Shown: positions 1 to 8,799, numbered from the stretch's first letter. The stretch is 64,000 bases of DNA from Sporomusaceae bacterium (GCA_022839045.1 JALHDI010000001.1:37796-101795), one strand, 5' to 3'. The notes: a model not told the origin generated them from the letters alone. Made by a program: numbers and translations.

Positions 1-36
1 CATTCTAGTGACATAAACGTTCCATCTCTTTTTCAA
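1..36 (-). CDS. N-terminus of a probable D-2-hydroxyacid dehydrogenase (partial, cut by window edge)
   Basis: Only twelve codons lie in the window. Reading leftward, a strong AGGAGG box at about 45-50 is followed eight bases later by a TTG start, and the frame reads MKKRWNVYVTRM without a stop up to base 1. That opening (lysines, then VYVTR) resembles the first beta strand of glyoxylate/hydroxypyruvate reductases of the D-isomer-specific 2-hydroxyacid dehydrogenase family, which reduce 2-oxoacids with NAD(P)H. It would be the next gene of the operon after the UxaA-type dehydratase subunits, a fitting place for an enzyme acting on hydroxy- or oxoacids. The identification rests on very few residues and is tentative. 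Confidence 0.45.
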   Translation of the reverse strand, partial: MKKRWNVYVTRM

Positions 37-55
37 ATGTCTTCCTCCTAGTGCT

Positions 56-346
56 TTATTTGTCGCCGCGCCCCCGACAGCTTTCGAGGTTGTGGACGTG
101 CACATGCTGGCCGGCCGTGATGCTTTTTGTGGCCAGGCCGATGACTTCGCCGTATTTTATTATCGCGCCGCCGGGGGGAATGTCGCGGACAGCGAACTTG
201 TGGGCAAAGGGGATATTTTCCGTCACCCTCGCCTTACCAGTTGTGCCGCTCAGGCTGACCACGACCTCGCTGCCGGCGGGCACCGCCTCGACAACCGTGC
301 ATACGTTGTCGACGGCTTTCATCATTATGGCCTGAATAGCGGCCAT
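56..346 (-). CDS. UxaA-family dehydratase, small (SAF-domain) subunit
   Basis: This 96-residue protein matches the N-terminal SAF domain of altronate/galactarate-type dehydratases (UxaA family). It has the usual spacing of VSLSGTTGKARVTENIPFAHKFAVRDI, a basic FAHKFA patch, IIKYGEVIG and a final HVHNLES motif. In split members (for example SuyA of sulfolactate sulfo-lyase, or small altronate dehydratase subunits) this piece works with a separate large subunit, and that partner lies immediately upstream (373-1536, 26 bp gap). The start at 346 has a GGGAG box about ten bases upstream; Met8 or Met9 are alternatives. It belongs to the long leftward sigma-54 operon. The substrate cannot be read from sequence; sugar acids and sulfolactate-like hydroxyacids are the known range. 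Confidence 0.8.
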   Translation of the reverse strand: MAAIQAIMMKAVDNVCTVVEAVPAGSEVVVSLSGTTGKARVTENIPFAHKFAVRDIPPGGAIIKYGEVIGLATKSITAGQHVHVHNLESCRGRGDK

Positions 347-372
347 TCGTCATCACTCCCTTTTCCCCGCTC

Positions 373-1536
373 CTACATCGTCGGGCCGATGCGCCTGACG
401 GCAAAGTCGTTGAAGCCGAGGCTTTCGGCCTTGGTAAGTTTGCCGTCGGCGACGGCCAGCATTTCGGCGTATAGGCGCCGGCCGACCTCGTCGACGCTTT
501 CCCGGCCGGTTATTATCGTGCCGGCATTAAAGTCGAGGTTGTCGTTCATACGTTCGAAAAGCGGCGTATTTGTCGCCACTTTTATCGTGGGGGCAATGGG
601 CGAGCCGCAGCAGGTGCCCCGACCAGTCGTGAAGACCACGAGGTGGCAGCCGCCGGCCACCATGCCGGTCAGCTGCTCGATGTCCTGGCCGGGGGTGTCC
701 ATCCAGACCAGGCCCTTTGTGACGACAGGCGCCGCATAGTCGATGACGTCCTGCAACGGCTTGGTACCCGCCTTGTGGATGCAGCCGAGGGATTTTTCCT
801 CGATCGAGGAAAGGCCGCCTTCGATATTGCCGGGGGTCGGCTGCCCGCCGCGCATATCGACGCCCATGTCTTTCGCCAACTGCTCGCAGGCGTTGATGGT
901 GTCGAAGCAGCGTCGGGCAACTTCCGGCGTGACCGCCCGGGCGGCAATGAGATGTTCGGCGCCGATGATTTCGGTGGTCTCGGCAAGGATGACGCTGCCG
1001 CCGGCTTCGATCAGCAGGTCGCTGGCCACGCCGAGGGCGGGATTGGCCGAAATGCCGGAGCAGGCGTCGGAGCCGCCGCATTCGGTGCCGAGGATCAGTT
1101 CGCCGACGTCGACCGGCTCGCGCTTGGCCAGCGAGGCGGCGGCGAGCATTTGCCCGGCCAGGCTGGCGCCCTTGGCGGTCGCTTTGACGGAGCCGCCTTC
1201 TTCCTGGATGATGACCGTCGCGACATTCTTGTAAGGACAGGCTTTTTTGATGGCGGCGGCGATATCCTGGGCGCGGATTGTTTCGCAGCCGAGGCCGACG
1301 ACGATGACCCCGTGGACGTTGGGGTGGGCGCCGTGGGCAACAAGCACGTGTGCGGTCAGTTCGGCGTCGGCGCCGAGCTGGGTGCAGCCGTGCTGGTGTT
1401 CGACCCAGGTAGCGCCGGAAACCGCCTGGGCGATGCCGCGGGCTACCCTGTTGGCGCAGACCACGCTCGGCAGGACAAGGACATGGTTGCGGATGCCGAC
1501 TTTTCCGTCGGGCCGGCGATAACCTTGAAATTGCAT
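373..1536 (-). CDS. UxaA-family dehydratase, large subunit
   Basis: The protein of about 387 residues begins MQFQGYRRPDGKVGIRNHV, the classic start of the large domain of UxaA/GarD dehydratases and SuyB. Other family motifs include EHQHGCTQLG, GLGCETI, GTECGGSDACSGISANPA and TTGRGTCCGSP near the C-terminus. The conserved cysteines in HGCTQ, GCET, CGGSD and CCG probably bind an iron centre. The start at 1536 was chosen because GGAGGA lies eight bases upstream; the same frame stays open further upstream but that extension is arginine-rich and overlaps the neighbouring gene. With the small SAF subunit it should dehydrate (or beta-eliminate from) a 2,3-dihydroxy acid to give a 2-oxo acid. It follows the LarA-family gene by 41 bp, suggesting epimerisation followed by dehydration. 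Confidence 0.85.
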   Translation of the reverse strand: MQFQGYRRPDGKVGIRNHVLVLPSVVCANRVARGIAQAVSGATWVEHQHGCTQLGADAELTAHVLVAHGAHPNVHGVIVVGLGCETIRAQDIAAAIKKACPYKNVATVIIQEEGGSVKATAKGASLAGQMLAAASLAKREPVDVGELILGTECGGSDACSGISANPALGVASDLLIEAGGSVILAETTEIIGAEHLIAARAVTPEVARRCFDTINACEQLAKDMGVDMRGGQPTPGNIEGGLSSIEEKSLGCIHKAGTKPLQDVIDYAAPVVTKGLVWMDTPGQDIEQLTGMVAGGCHLVVFTTGRGTCCGSPIAPTIKVATNTPLFERMNDNLDFNAGTIITGRESVDEVGRRLYAEMLAVADGKLTKAESLGFNDFAVRRIGPTM

Positions 1537-1577
1537 CGGGATTCTCCTCCGCTTTCTGAAAGGTGATGGCGGCAGGT

Positions 1578-2852
1578 TTAAGGCTGCCGCCTGATGATCG
1601 GCAGCATGTCGGGAGCGTGAGTGAGCACGGCGACCCGCGCCTGGGGCCCTTTTTCCGCGAGGGCAACCGCCAGGGCGGACGACAGGGAGCCGAAGGGGAC
1701 GAATCCCAGCCTTACCGCGTCGGCGACGCGAATACCGTCGGAGACGATAAAGACCGTTTCCCGTTCCTTGACTTGGGCCCAGCCGATGGCTAGGGACGCA
1801 GCCACCTCGTCGCCGATTTCCTTGTTGGCCACCATGGCCTGCAGCTCGCTCATGCTCTTGCCGGTAATGTCCAGGATGTCGGCGTGGGTGACCGAAACGC
1901 CCTCGTAGCACGGGGTTACGAGGATGATTATGCCGCCGGCTTTTACCGCCAGATCGGCGGGGTACAGCGCTTTGTGCGCCTGCCAGAATTCGAGGTCGCA
2001 GGGGTGGGAACTGGCGATGACGATGTCCGCCTCTTCGGGGATTTCGACAGCGTATACCTGGCTGGAGAGGTCGACGCCGGCGTTGAAGGCGGCGACGGTG
2101 TCGCCGCAGAAAACGCCGACCACTTCCCCCTGGCGGTTGAGGACGGTGTTGACGATGGTGTTGAGGCCGACCGCCCGGGCGATGTGGTTGAGTTCGTCCC
2201 GCACCGGGTTCTGCCGCCGTCCGAGGTACGAACGGGGCGCCCGGGTGCTCAGCAGATGGGTTTCGGCGGTCGTCTGCTCGCCCGATATCCCCGGCTGGAC
2301 GATCTTGGCACCGCCGGCGAAGCCGGGGATATAGTGGGGGACGATGCTGCCGATGCCGATTTTGAAGTCGGCCTGGTAGGCCTCCCTATTCACGAAAATG
2401 CGGGTGCCGTTGGCGGTCGTCCCCAGGTCGACCATGGCGGCCGGATCCCGGTAGTCGTGGTTTTTGATCGCTACCCGCCGCACGACCTCGTCGCCGTATT
2501 TGGCGCGGATTTCCGCTTCAGTCATGAAGCGATGCGTGCCAAGGGCGATAATGACGGTTATCTGCTCGTCACGGATACCCGCAGCGTTGAGCTCGTCCAG
2601 CAGAACGGGGATGATTTGGTCGGCTGGGGTCAGCCGGGTGTTGTCGTCGGCGACGATAACGACGTTCTTGGCTCCCCGGGCCAGTTCACGCACCGGTTTC
2701 GTGTCGATAGGATTATTGATCGCCCGCCGGATTTCCCCTTTCAGGTCAGCCACGGCCGGGCAGTCCCGCGGCGAATAGACGCCGATGAGATTGGCGGCGG
2801 GCAGGCTGCATTCGACGGAATTCCGGCCGTAGGGAATCTTAACTGTGCTCAC
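1578..2852 (-). CDS. LarA-family (nickel-pincer type) 2-hydroxyacid racemase/epimerase
   Basis: This 424-residue protein is a full-length member of the lactate racemase LarA family (DUF2088). Visible marks are the nucleotide-binding VVIVADDNTRLTP, the GTHRFMT motif with a catalytic-type histidine, SIVPHYIPGFAGGAKIVQPG with the conserved His and the Lys that carries the nickel-pincer cofactor in LarA, and HPCDLEFWQAHKAL. LarA homologues racemise or epimerise many 2-hydroxyacids, including aldonates, so lactate is not implied. No cofactor-synthesis genes (larB, larC, larE) are in the window and must be elsewhere if the cofactor is used. The start is GTG with AAAGGAT upstream. Its place between a split transketolase and the UxaA-type dehydratase suggests it sets the C2 configuration of a sugar acid or hydroxyacid. 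Confidence 0.82.
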   Translation of the reverse strand: MSTVKIPYGRNSVECSLPAANLIGVYSPRDCPAVADLKGEIRRAINNPIDTKPVRELARGAKNVVIVADDNTRLTPADQIIPVLLDELNAAGIRDEQITVIIALGTHRFMTEAEIRAKYGDEVVRRVAIKNHDYRDPAAMVDLGTTANGTRIFVNREAYQADFKIGIGSIVPHYIPGFAGGAKIVQPGISGEQTTAETHLLSTRAPRSYLGRRQNPVRDELNHIARAVGLNTIVNTVLNRQGEVVGVFCGDTVAAFNAGVDLSSQVYAVEIPEEADIVIASSHPCDLEFWQAHKALYPADLAVKAGGIIILVTPCYEGVSVTHADILDITGKSMSELQAMVANKEIGDEVAASLAIGWAQVKERETVFIVSDGIRVADAVRLGFVPFGSLSSALAVALAEKGPQARVAVLTHAPDMLPIIRRQP

Positions 2853-2895
2853 GGTTACCGATCCTTTCCGCGCAATTGTTCGTTAGGCGCGACCG

Positions 2896-3834
2896 TTAGG
2901 ATTGTTTGCGGCTGACGACCCGTTTGGCGGCCTGCACGATATCGGCCGCCGTCAACTTGTATTTGGCCAGCAACGCGTTCGGGGTTCCCGATTCGCCGAA
3001 CGCGTCGGCGACGCCGATTCGCTCCAGGGGAACGGGCGTGGTTTCGACCAGTACCTCGGCCACGGCGCTCCCCAAGCCGCCGATGATGCTGTGTTCCTCG
3101 CAGGTGACGATCGCGCCGGTTTCCAGGGCGGCTTTTTCGACGGCGGCTTTGTCGATAGGTTTGATCGTGGGCATGTTCAGCACTCGGGCACTCAGCCCGG
3201 CCGCGGCGAGTGCTTCGGCCGCCGTCAGTGCCGCGCTCACCATCACGCCGCAGGCAATGACGGTCAAGTCGGTCCCCTCCTTTAGCGGCGCGGCTTTACC
3301 GTGCCGGAATCGATAGTCCGGGGGGAAGATGTCGGGGACCCCCATCCGTCCCAGACGCAGGTAGACCGGACCGTGATATCCGGCGGCGAACGCCACCGCC
3401 TGCCGCGCCTCGGTCGCGTCGGCCGGCACGATGACCGTCATGTTGGGGACGGAGCGCATCAGGCTGATGTCTTCGATGGCCTGGTGCGACGCGCCGTCCT
3501 CGCCGACCGTGAGCCCGGCGTGCGTAGCCGCTATTTTGACGTTCAGCCGGGGATAGCAGATCGAATTGCGCACCTGCTCGAAGGCCCGTCCGGCGGCGAA
3601 CATGGCGAAGGTGGAGACGAAGGGTATCTTGCCGGCGGCGGCCAGCCCGGCCGCGGTGCCCATCAGGTTCTGCTCGGCGATGCCGGCGTTGAAAAAACGC
3701 TCCGGAAAAGCCTTGGCAAATAAATTGGTTTTGGTCGATTTCGAGAGATCGGCGTCCAGCACGACGATATCGCGGTTGCGCCCGCCAAGCTCGCGCAACG
3801 CTTCGCCGTAAGCTTCACGAGTTGCTTTGGCCAC
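2896..3834 (-). CDS. Split transketolase 1, C-terminal subunit
   Basis: The 312-residue protein holds the pyrimidine-binding and C-terminal domains of a transketolase that is split into two genes. Motifs are the RFFNAGIAEQN cofactor-activating glutamate motif, the ATHAGLTVGEDGASHQAIED loop and NMTVIVPADATEARQAV. The histidine in ATHAG aligns by eye with the phosphate-binding His461 of E. coli transketolase, so this copy keeps the usual phosphosugar site. It pairs with the N-terminal subunit just upstream (3899-4726). The start is a GTG at 3834 with a modest GAAAGAAG box. Of the three transketolases in this operon it is the most conventional. Confidence 0.88.
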   Translation of the reverse strand: MAKATREAYGEALRELGGRNRDIVVLDADLSKSTKTNLFAKAFPERFFNAGIAEQNLMGTAAGLAAAGKIPFVSTFAMFAAGRAFEQVRNSICYPRLNVKIAATHAGLTVGEDGASHQAIEDISLMRSVPNMTVIVPADATEARQAVAFAAGYHGPVYLRLGRMGVPDIFPPDYRFRHGKAAPLKEGTDLTVIACGVMVSAALTAAEALAAAGLSARVLNMPTIKPIDKAAVEKAALETGAIVTCEEHSIIGGLGSAVAEVLVETTPVPLERIGVADAFGESGTPNALLAKYKLTAADIVQAAKRVVSRKQS

Positions 3835-3898
3835 TCAAATCACTTCTTTCCACAATTGCGTTATCAAAAGCCGGGCGCCCGGACGAAAACCGCATCCG

Positions 3899-4726
3899 TC
3901 ACAGGGCCGCCAGAAAGTTGGCGCATTCCTCGGCAGTGGGCGCCTTGCCGTGCCAGTCGGCGACGTTTTCCATACAGCCGACGCCTTTCCCCTTTATCGT
4001 CGTGGCGATTATCACGGTTGGTCTGCCCTTGACCGTTTTGGCCGCCTGGAGGGCCTGATGGACGGCGCCGCAATCGTGGCCGTCGACGTGGATCACGTGC
4101 CAGCCGAAGGCCCGCCATTTATCGGGTATCGGCAACGGCGACAGTACATCGCGGATCGCGCCGTCGATCTGCAGGCCGTTGTTGTCGACGATCGCCGTCA
4201 GGTTGTCCAGCTTATAGTGGCTGGCGAACATCGCCGCTTCCCAGACCTGCCCTTCTTCGAGTTCCCCGTCGCCGAGCAGGGCATAGACGCGGTAGTCGCG
4301 CCCGTCCAGGCGGCCGGCCAGGGCCATGCCGTTGGCGGCGCTCAGGCCCTGCCCCAGGGAGCCGGTGCTCATGTCGACGCCGGGTATGCCTTTCATATCG
4401 GGGTGCCCTTGCAGGCGGCTGTCCAGTTTGCGGAGGGTCATAAGCTCCTCGACAGGGAAGTAGCCTTTCTCCGCCAGCGTCGCGTAGAGGACGGGGGCGG
4501 CGTGCCCCTTGCTGAGGACGAACCGGTCGCGGCCCGGGTCGGCCGGGTTGCGGGGATCGACTTTCAGTTCGGCGAAATACAGCGTGACCAGGATATCGGC
4601 GGCCGACAGCGACCCGCCCGGATGGCCGGACTGGGCCGCGGTGATCATGGCGACGATATGCCGTCTGACCGCCTTGGCCCGGCGGGCTATTTCGCGCGTT
4701 TGCGCGGCGGACAGTTTATTTTCCAT
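3899..4726 (-). CDS. Split transketolase 1, N-terminal subunit
   Basis: This 275-residue protein is the thiamine-diphosphate-binding half of a split transketolase. It shows SGHPGGSLSAADI, LSKGHAAPVLYA, LQGHPDMKGIPG, STGSLGQGLS and the ThDP/metal motif GDGELEEG followed by IVDNNGLQ. These carry the catalytic histidines and the Asp/Asn metal ligands of the family. The ATG at 4726 has a clear AGGAGG box. It lies 138 bp downstream of the TRAP large permease gene, with a hairpin in the gap. The sequence differs from the other two N-subunits here (GGSLS instead of GPALS; LQIDG instead of xQSGG), so the three pairs are not recent duplicates. Confidence 0.88.
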   Translation of the reverse strand: MENKLSAAQTREIARRAKAVRRHIVAMITAAQSGHPGGSLSAADILVTLYFAELKVDPRNPADPGRDRFVLSKGHAAPVLYATLAEKGYFPVEELMTLRKLDSRLQGHPDMKGIPGVDMSTGSLGQGLSAANGMALAGRLDGRDYRVYALLGDGELEEGQVWEAAMFASHYKLDNLTAIVDNNGLQIDGAIRDVLSPLPIPDKWRAFGWHVIHVDGHDCGAVHQALQAAKTVKGRPTVIIATTIKGKGVGCMENVADWHGKAPTAEECANFLAAL

Positions 4727-4798
4727 ACTCAGGCCTCCTGACTAAGTGAGCTAGCTTGCCGGTTGAATGGATGTATGAGCCGGACAGGTTAGAATAAC

Positions 4799-4824
4799 GC
4801 CTGCAGCCAATCAAGTCTGCAGGC
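4799..4824 (-). terminator. Intra-operon hairpin between TRAP permease and transketolase 1
   Basis: The arms GCCTGCAG and CTGCAGGC form a perfect 8-bp stem with a ten-base loop in the 138-bp gap between dctM and the next gene. On the minus strand the tail is GTTATTCT, without a strong T run, so partial termination or an mRNA-stabilising/processing role is more likely than full termination. Confidence 0.4.
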
Positions 4825-4864
4825 ATCAATCAGGGTCCCGCCGGCGTATTGGCTGAGGTGACGG

Positions 4865-6139
4865 TTATTTCAGCAGGTTCGGCAGCCAGAGAATAAGCGC
4901 GGGACAGAAGGTGAACAGCAAGAGCAGGGCGATCATGACAAAGAGGAACGGCCATACCCCTTTGGTCACTTCCGTCATGCCGATTTTGGCGATGTTGCAG
5001 CTGACGAACAGGCACGTGCCGACCGGGGGCGTCAGCAACCCGATCAGCAGGTTGAAGATGACGATGATGCCGAAATGGATCAGGTCGATTCCCAGGCTGT
5101 TGATCAATGGCAGGAAGACCGGCAGGATCATGATCATGGCCGGGGCGGAATCCATGAAAGTCCCGACTACCAGCAGCATCATATTGATCAGGAGCAGGAT
5201 GATATGCGGGTCTTGCGTAAGGGAGAGGAAAAATTCGGCAACCGCCTGCGGTATCCGCTCAGATGCCAGAATCCAGCTGAACAGTGACGCCGTCGCAATC
5301 AGAAACATCACGACCGTAGTGCCCACAATGCCGTTTTTCAACACCTTGGGGATGTCGGAAATTTTTATTTCTTTGTAGACGAAGAAGCCGATAATGAAGC
5401 CGTAGACGCAGGCGATGACGCCGGCCTCGGTCGGGGTAAAAATCCCGACCCTGATCCCGCCCAGCACCACGAGCGGCATCAGGATCGCCCAAATGGCGTC
5501 TTTAATGCGCACCCATGCTTCTTTGAACGAGATGGGTTCTTCGGCCGGGAAGCCTTCTTTCCTGGCGATGAGCCAGGAAACGAACATCAGCGCGCTGCCG
5601 ACGATAATCCCCGGAATCACGCCGGCGATGAAGAGCTGGCCGATGGAGGCGCCGGCGAGAACGCCATAGATAATCATCGTGATGCTGGGCGGAATGAGCG
5701 GGCCGAGGGTGCCGGCGGCGGCGATCAGGCCGGCGGCAAACTTTTTGCTGTAGCCTTTTTCGACCATGCGGGGAATGAGGATGGTGCCCATGGCCGCCGT
5801 GTCGGCCACCGCCGAACCGGAAACGCCGGCAAAAATCATGCTGCCGATTACGCCGACCATCGCCAGGCCGCCTCTGATCGCGCCGACGAATATATAGGCG
5901 AAGTTGACGATCCGTCGGGAAATGCCGCCGACGTCCATGATGCTGCCGGCGAAGATGAAGAAGGGAATCGCCATCAGCGAAAAGCTGTCGATAGCCGTAA
6001 ACATCCGCTGCGCGACGAGGGTCAGCGTATACGTGCCGTCGTCGATAAAAGCGAAGACTGACGCCAGGCCGAGAACGAAGGCGATCGGCACCCCGATGAG
6101 GCAGAGGATGGCAAAGGTGGCAAACAGTATGGCAGTCAT
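4865..6139 (-). CDS. dctM: TRAP transporter large permease (DctM type)
   Basis: The 424-residue, very hydrophobic protein has the DctM/UctM features: FGLASVFAFIDDGTYTL-type opening, FAGSIMDVGGISRRIVNFA, GVSGSAVADTAAMGTILIP, AAAGTLGPLIPPSITMIIYG and LLTPPVGTCLFV. About twelve membrane segments are expected. TRAP large permeases carry a carboxylate solute across the inner membrane driven by an ion gradient, working with DctQ and the binding protein DctP. All three parts are consecutive here (DctP, DctQ, DctM in transcription order). The start ATG overlaps the dctQ stop by four bases, indicating translational coupling. The transporter implies that the operon's substrate, or its oxidised form, is an organic acid. 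Confidence 0.92.
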   Translation of the reverse strand: MTAILFATFAILCLIGVPIAFVLGLASVFAFIDDGTYTLTLVAQRMFTAIDSFSLMAIPFFIFAGSIMDVGGISRRIVNFAYIFVGAIRGGLAMVGVIGSMIFAGVSGSAVADTAAMGTILIPRMVEKGYSKKFAAGLIAAAGTLGPLIPPSITMIIYGVLAGASIGQLFIAGVIPGIIVGSALMFVSWLIARKEGFPAEEPISFKEAWVRIKDAIWAILMPLVVLGGIRVGIFTPTEAGVIACVYGFIIGFFVYKEIKISDIPKVLKNGIVGTTVVMFLIATASLFSWILASERIPQAVAEFFLSLTQDPHIILLLINMMLLVVGTFMDSAPAMIMILPVFLPLINSLGIDLIHFGIIVIFNLLIGLLTPPVGTCLFVSCNIAKIGMTEVTKGVWPFLFVMIALLLLFTFCPALILWLPNLLK

Positions 6140-6618
6140 TGCTCAGTTTTCGCCTCCTCACCCAGCACCAGTTCGAATAGGCAATATAAAACAAGCAGGG
6201 CTCCGCCCACCGGTATGGCAAAATACACCAGCCACATCGGCAGGCCGACGGCGCTGGACTTTTGTCTGGTGCCGACCTGCACCAGTTCCCATCCGTAGTT
6301 TGTTATTACATAGGAGAAGCCCAATAGAAAAAGACAACTGATCTTGCGGAAGACGCGCTGCAGCGATCGGGGAAAAATGTTGAAAATAACGTCGAGAAAA
6401 ATATGGCTTCCCTGTCCCAGCACGTAACCGGCAGACAAAAAGACGACCCACACCAGCAGATATCTCGCGATTTCCTCCGACCAGGAAAGGGAGTTATGGA
6501 GCACGTAGCGGGCGATGACTTGCCCGAAAACGATGACTATCATAACAACGAAGAGCACGGAGGTAACTGCCAATACCGTCTTGTCCAGAATCCGTTTCAC
6601 GGTTCTAACTGTCTCCAT
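6136..6618 (-). CDS. dctQ: TRAP transporter small permease (DctQ type)
   Basis: This is a protein of about 160 residues with four membrane segments. Family marks are RYVLHNSLSWSEEIARYLLVW and a WLVYFAIPVGGALL segment near the end. It is the small membrane subunit of the TRAP transporter and bridges DctP docking to DctM. I start it at 6618 (METVRTVKRIL) because GAGGAGG lies just upstream. An in-frame ATG at 6696 adds 26 polar residues of low family resemblance that would reach to within nine bases of the dctP stop. It overlaps dctM by four bases. Confidence 0.88.
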   Translation of the reverse strand: METVRTVKRILDKTVLAVTSVLFVVMIVIVFGQVIARYVLHNSLSWSEEIARYLLVWVVFLSAGYVLGQGSHIFLDVIFNIFPRSLQRVFRKISCLFLLGFSYVITNYGWELVQVGTRQKSSAVGLPMWLVYFAIPVGGALLVLYCLFELVLGEEAKTEQ

Positions 6619-6704
6619 GTCCCGCCTCGCCTCCTCTGCCAACTTGGCCGGAGTTCCGCCGCTTACCAGGGAGGAACTCCGGCATTCCTTCATCAATAGC
6701 GCTG

Positions 6705-7715
6705 CTACTTATTAGCGTTGACTATCTTGTTGTAAAGGTCCTTGCCCAGTTTGTCGGCAAATTCGCCGTGAGCTGTCTTGGCACGTTTGATAAATTCGGT
6801 TTTATCCGGTTTGGTAATCGTAACGCCTTTATCCTGCAACGTTTTGAGGTCGCGGGCCTCTTCCTCGGCGACGGCTTTATTCTGCCATTCGGTAACTTCT
6901 TTAGCCGCTTCCTGCAAGGCCTTTTGTTGATCTGGCGTCAGTTTGTTATAGGTTTTGTCGCTGACCAGCATCATGACGTAACCGTAAACGTGATCGGTCA
7001 GGGCAACACACTTATTGACTTCCTCGATCTTAGCCGAGAGGATGTTGGAGAACGGGTTTTCCTGGGCGTCGATCGTGCCCTGCTGCAGACCGGTATAGAC
7101 TTCGCCCCAGGCCATCGGCGTGGGGTTTGCCCCCATGGCCTTCCAGGTGGCAACCATCGGCGGGATTTCCGGAACGCGGATCTTCAGGCCTTGTATGTCG
7201 TCAATCGTGTTGACCGGTTTTTTGGTGGTTAGCTGCCGGGGGCTTCTTTCCCAGAACTGCAGACAGACCAGGCCGGCCGTCTTGCGCATCCCCTGCTTGA
7301 GTTCATCGCCCACCGGTCCGTATATAACCTTGCGGAGATGGTCCTGACTTTCAAAGAGGTACGGCAGTTCGAGCAACTGGATGGGCGGATAGAAATTGCC
7401 CACGACGCCGGCCACCAGCGCCATGTCGATGGAGCCCATCTGCATTCCTTCGGTCAGGTCCCGGTCGTTACCGAGTTGGTTATTGGCATAAATCCTGATC
7501 TTTACGGAGCCGTTGGTTTTCTTGTCCACAAGCTCGGCAAACTTTTCCGAGGCCCGGTGCCAAACATGTTTCTCATCCAGAACATGGCCGAATTTCAGGA
7601 TCACCGTTTTTTTGCCCGCGTCCGCCGCCTTCTTTTCGCCGCCGCCGCCGCAGCCAGCGACCACGAGCGAGACGGCCAGAAGCGCGCACACCATTCCGAC
7701 AAGCAACTTTTTCAC
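6705..7715 (-). CDS. dctP: TRAP transporter solute-binding lipoprotein (DctP type)
   Basis: The protein has a lysine-led hydrophobic signal (MKKLLVGMVCALLAVSL) ending in the lipobox VVAGC, so it is probably a membrane-anchored lipoprotein. The mature part shows DctP features: LKFGHVLDEKHVWHRASEKFAELV, NDRDLTEGMQMGSIDMALV, LKIRVPEIPPMVATWKAMGANPTPMAWGEVYTGLQQGTIDAQENP. The arginine in KIRVP normally binds the substrate carboxylate, so the ligand should be an organic acid or acid-bearing sugar. I use the GTG at 7715, with GGAAGG upstream; a GTG nine bases earlier sits inside the ribosome-binding site. It is transcribed with dctQ and dctM. Confidence 0.92.
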   Translation of the reverse strand: MKKLLVGMVCALLAVSLVVAGCGGGGEKKAADAGKKTVILKFGHVLDEKHVWHRASEKFAELVDKKTNGSVKIRIYANNQLGNDRDLTEGMQMGSIDMALVAGVVGNFYPPIQLLELPYLFESQDHLRKVIYGPVGDELKQGMRKTAGLVCLQFWERSPRQLTTKKPVNTIDDIQGLKIRVPEIPPMVATWKAMGANPTPMAWGEVYTGLQQGTIDAQENPFSNILSAKIEEVNKCVALTDHVYGYVMMLVSDKTYNKLTPDQQKALQEAAKEVTEWQNKAVAEEEARDLKTLQDKGVTITKPDKTEFIKRAKTAHGEFADKLGKDLYNKIVNANK

Positions 7716-7776
7716 GCAATCCACCCTTCCAAAAACTTTTTTTGGGACGCTCTATCTAAAAGATTCGGGCAGAAGG

Positions 7777-8799
7777 TCAGACATAAAGCATTACCTTGAC
7801 CGAATCTTCTTTCTTCTGGTCGAGCAGTTCCAGCCCCACCTGCGCCTCTGCCAGCGGATAACGCTGGGTGATGAATTTCTGGAAATCGATTTCACCCAAG
7901 GCCAAAAAATCGACCGCCTGTTTGAAATCGTCCAGCGTGTAAGTTCGTGATCCCTTTACAGCCATCTCCCAGAAGACGATGGGATAGGAGTTGGCCGTCA
8001 TCGGCTTGGTTATCATCGACAGGTAGATGATATCCCCTTTGGGCCGGACAGACTCGATGGCCTGATCGATTATATTGGGGGCGCCCGCCGCGATCACCAC
8101 CGCGTCGGCTTTGTCGCCGCCGAAGGTTTCCGCCATCGCGGCGGCCAAGTCTTCGGTCAGGACGTTTACCGTTTTCGCCACCCCTGCCGACGCCGCCATT
8201 TGCAGATTGTAATCGAGCGCGTCGGTGGCCAATACCTTGCGGAAGCCGAGCGACGGGGCAACGGCCGCCATCAGAAGGCCGATCGTGCCCGAGCCCAGGA
8301 TAACGAGGTTGTTCCGATTCTCGGGTGAAATCTTGTTGAGAGCGTGCACGGCGACCGCCAGCGGTTCGGCCAGGGCACCCTGGTCGTACGTTACGTTGTC
8401 CGGCAGTTTTAAGACAACCTTTTCGGGGGCATTGAAAAATTCGACAAATGTCCCGACCCATCCCCCCACTCCAGGCACTTTGCTGTCGGGGCAAATGTTT
8501 GAATATCCCGCGCGGCAGTGTCGGCATTTACCGCAGCCCACCTGCGGCATGACCGTCACCCGGTCGCCCACCTTTACCGTCCGAACCTTACTGCCGATCT
8601 CCACGACGTCCCCGGCCAATTCGTGCCCCAGAATCACCGGCGGCTTGCGGAAAGCGTGGGCTCCACGGAAAGCGTGGAGGTCCGAACCGCAAATGCCGGT
8701 CGATCTTACCTTGATCAATACCTCGTCGTCGGCCACTTTCGGCGGCTCGATATCTCTGACTGCGGTTTGCATATTCGCCTCAAGATATACTGCTTTCAT
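7777..8799 (-). CDS. Zinc-dependent medium-chain alcohol/polyol dehydrogenase
   Basis: This 340-residue protein is a medium-chain dehydrogenase of the sorbitol/threonine dehydrogenase type. Catalytic zinc ligands are visible in STGICGSDLHAF and LGHELAGDVVEIG. The structural zinc site is CGKCRHCRAGYSNIC. The Rossmann fold shows LGSGTIGLLMAAVAPSLG. Such enzymes oxidise a secondary alcohol of a polyol, sugar or sugar acid to a ketone with NAD(P). In this operon it would give a ketose-like substrate that a transketolase can cleave (inference). The ATG at 8799 has TAGGAGC upstream. It lies between dctP and split transketolase 2. Confidence 0.88.
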   Translation of the reverse strand: MKAVYLEANMQTAVRDIEPPKVADDEVLIKVRSTGICGSDLHAFRGAHAFRKPPVILGHELAGDVVEIGSKVRTVKVGDRVTVMPQVGCGKCRHCRAGYSNICPDSKVPGVGGWVGTFVEFFNAPEKVVLKLPDNVTYDQGALAEPLAVAVHALNKISPENRNNLVILGSGTIGLLMAAVAPSLGFRKVLATDALDYNLQMAASAGVAKTVNVLTEDLAAAMAETFGGDKADAVVIAAGAPNIIDQAIESVRPKGDIIYLSMITKPMTANSYPIVFWEMAVKGSRTYTLDDFKQAVDFLALGEIDFQKFITQRYPLAEAQVGLELLDQKKEDSVKVMLYV

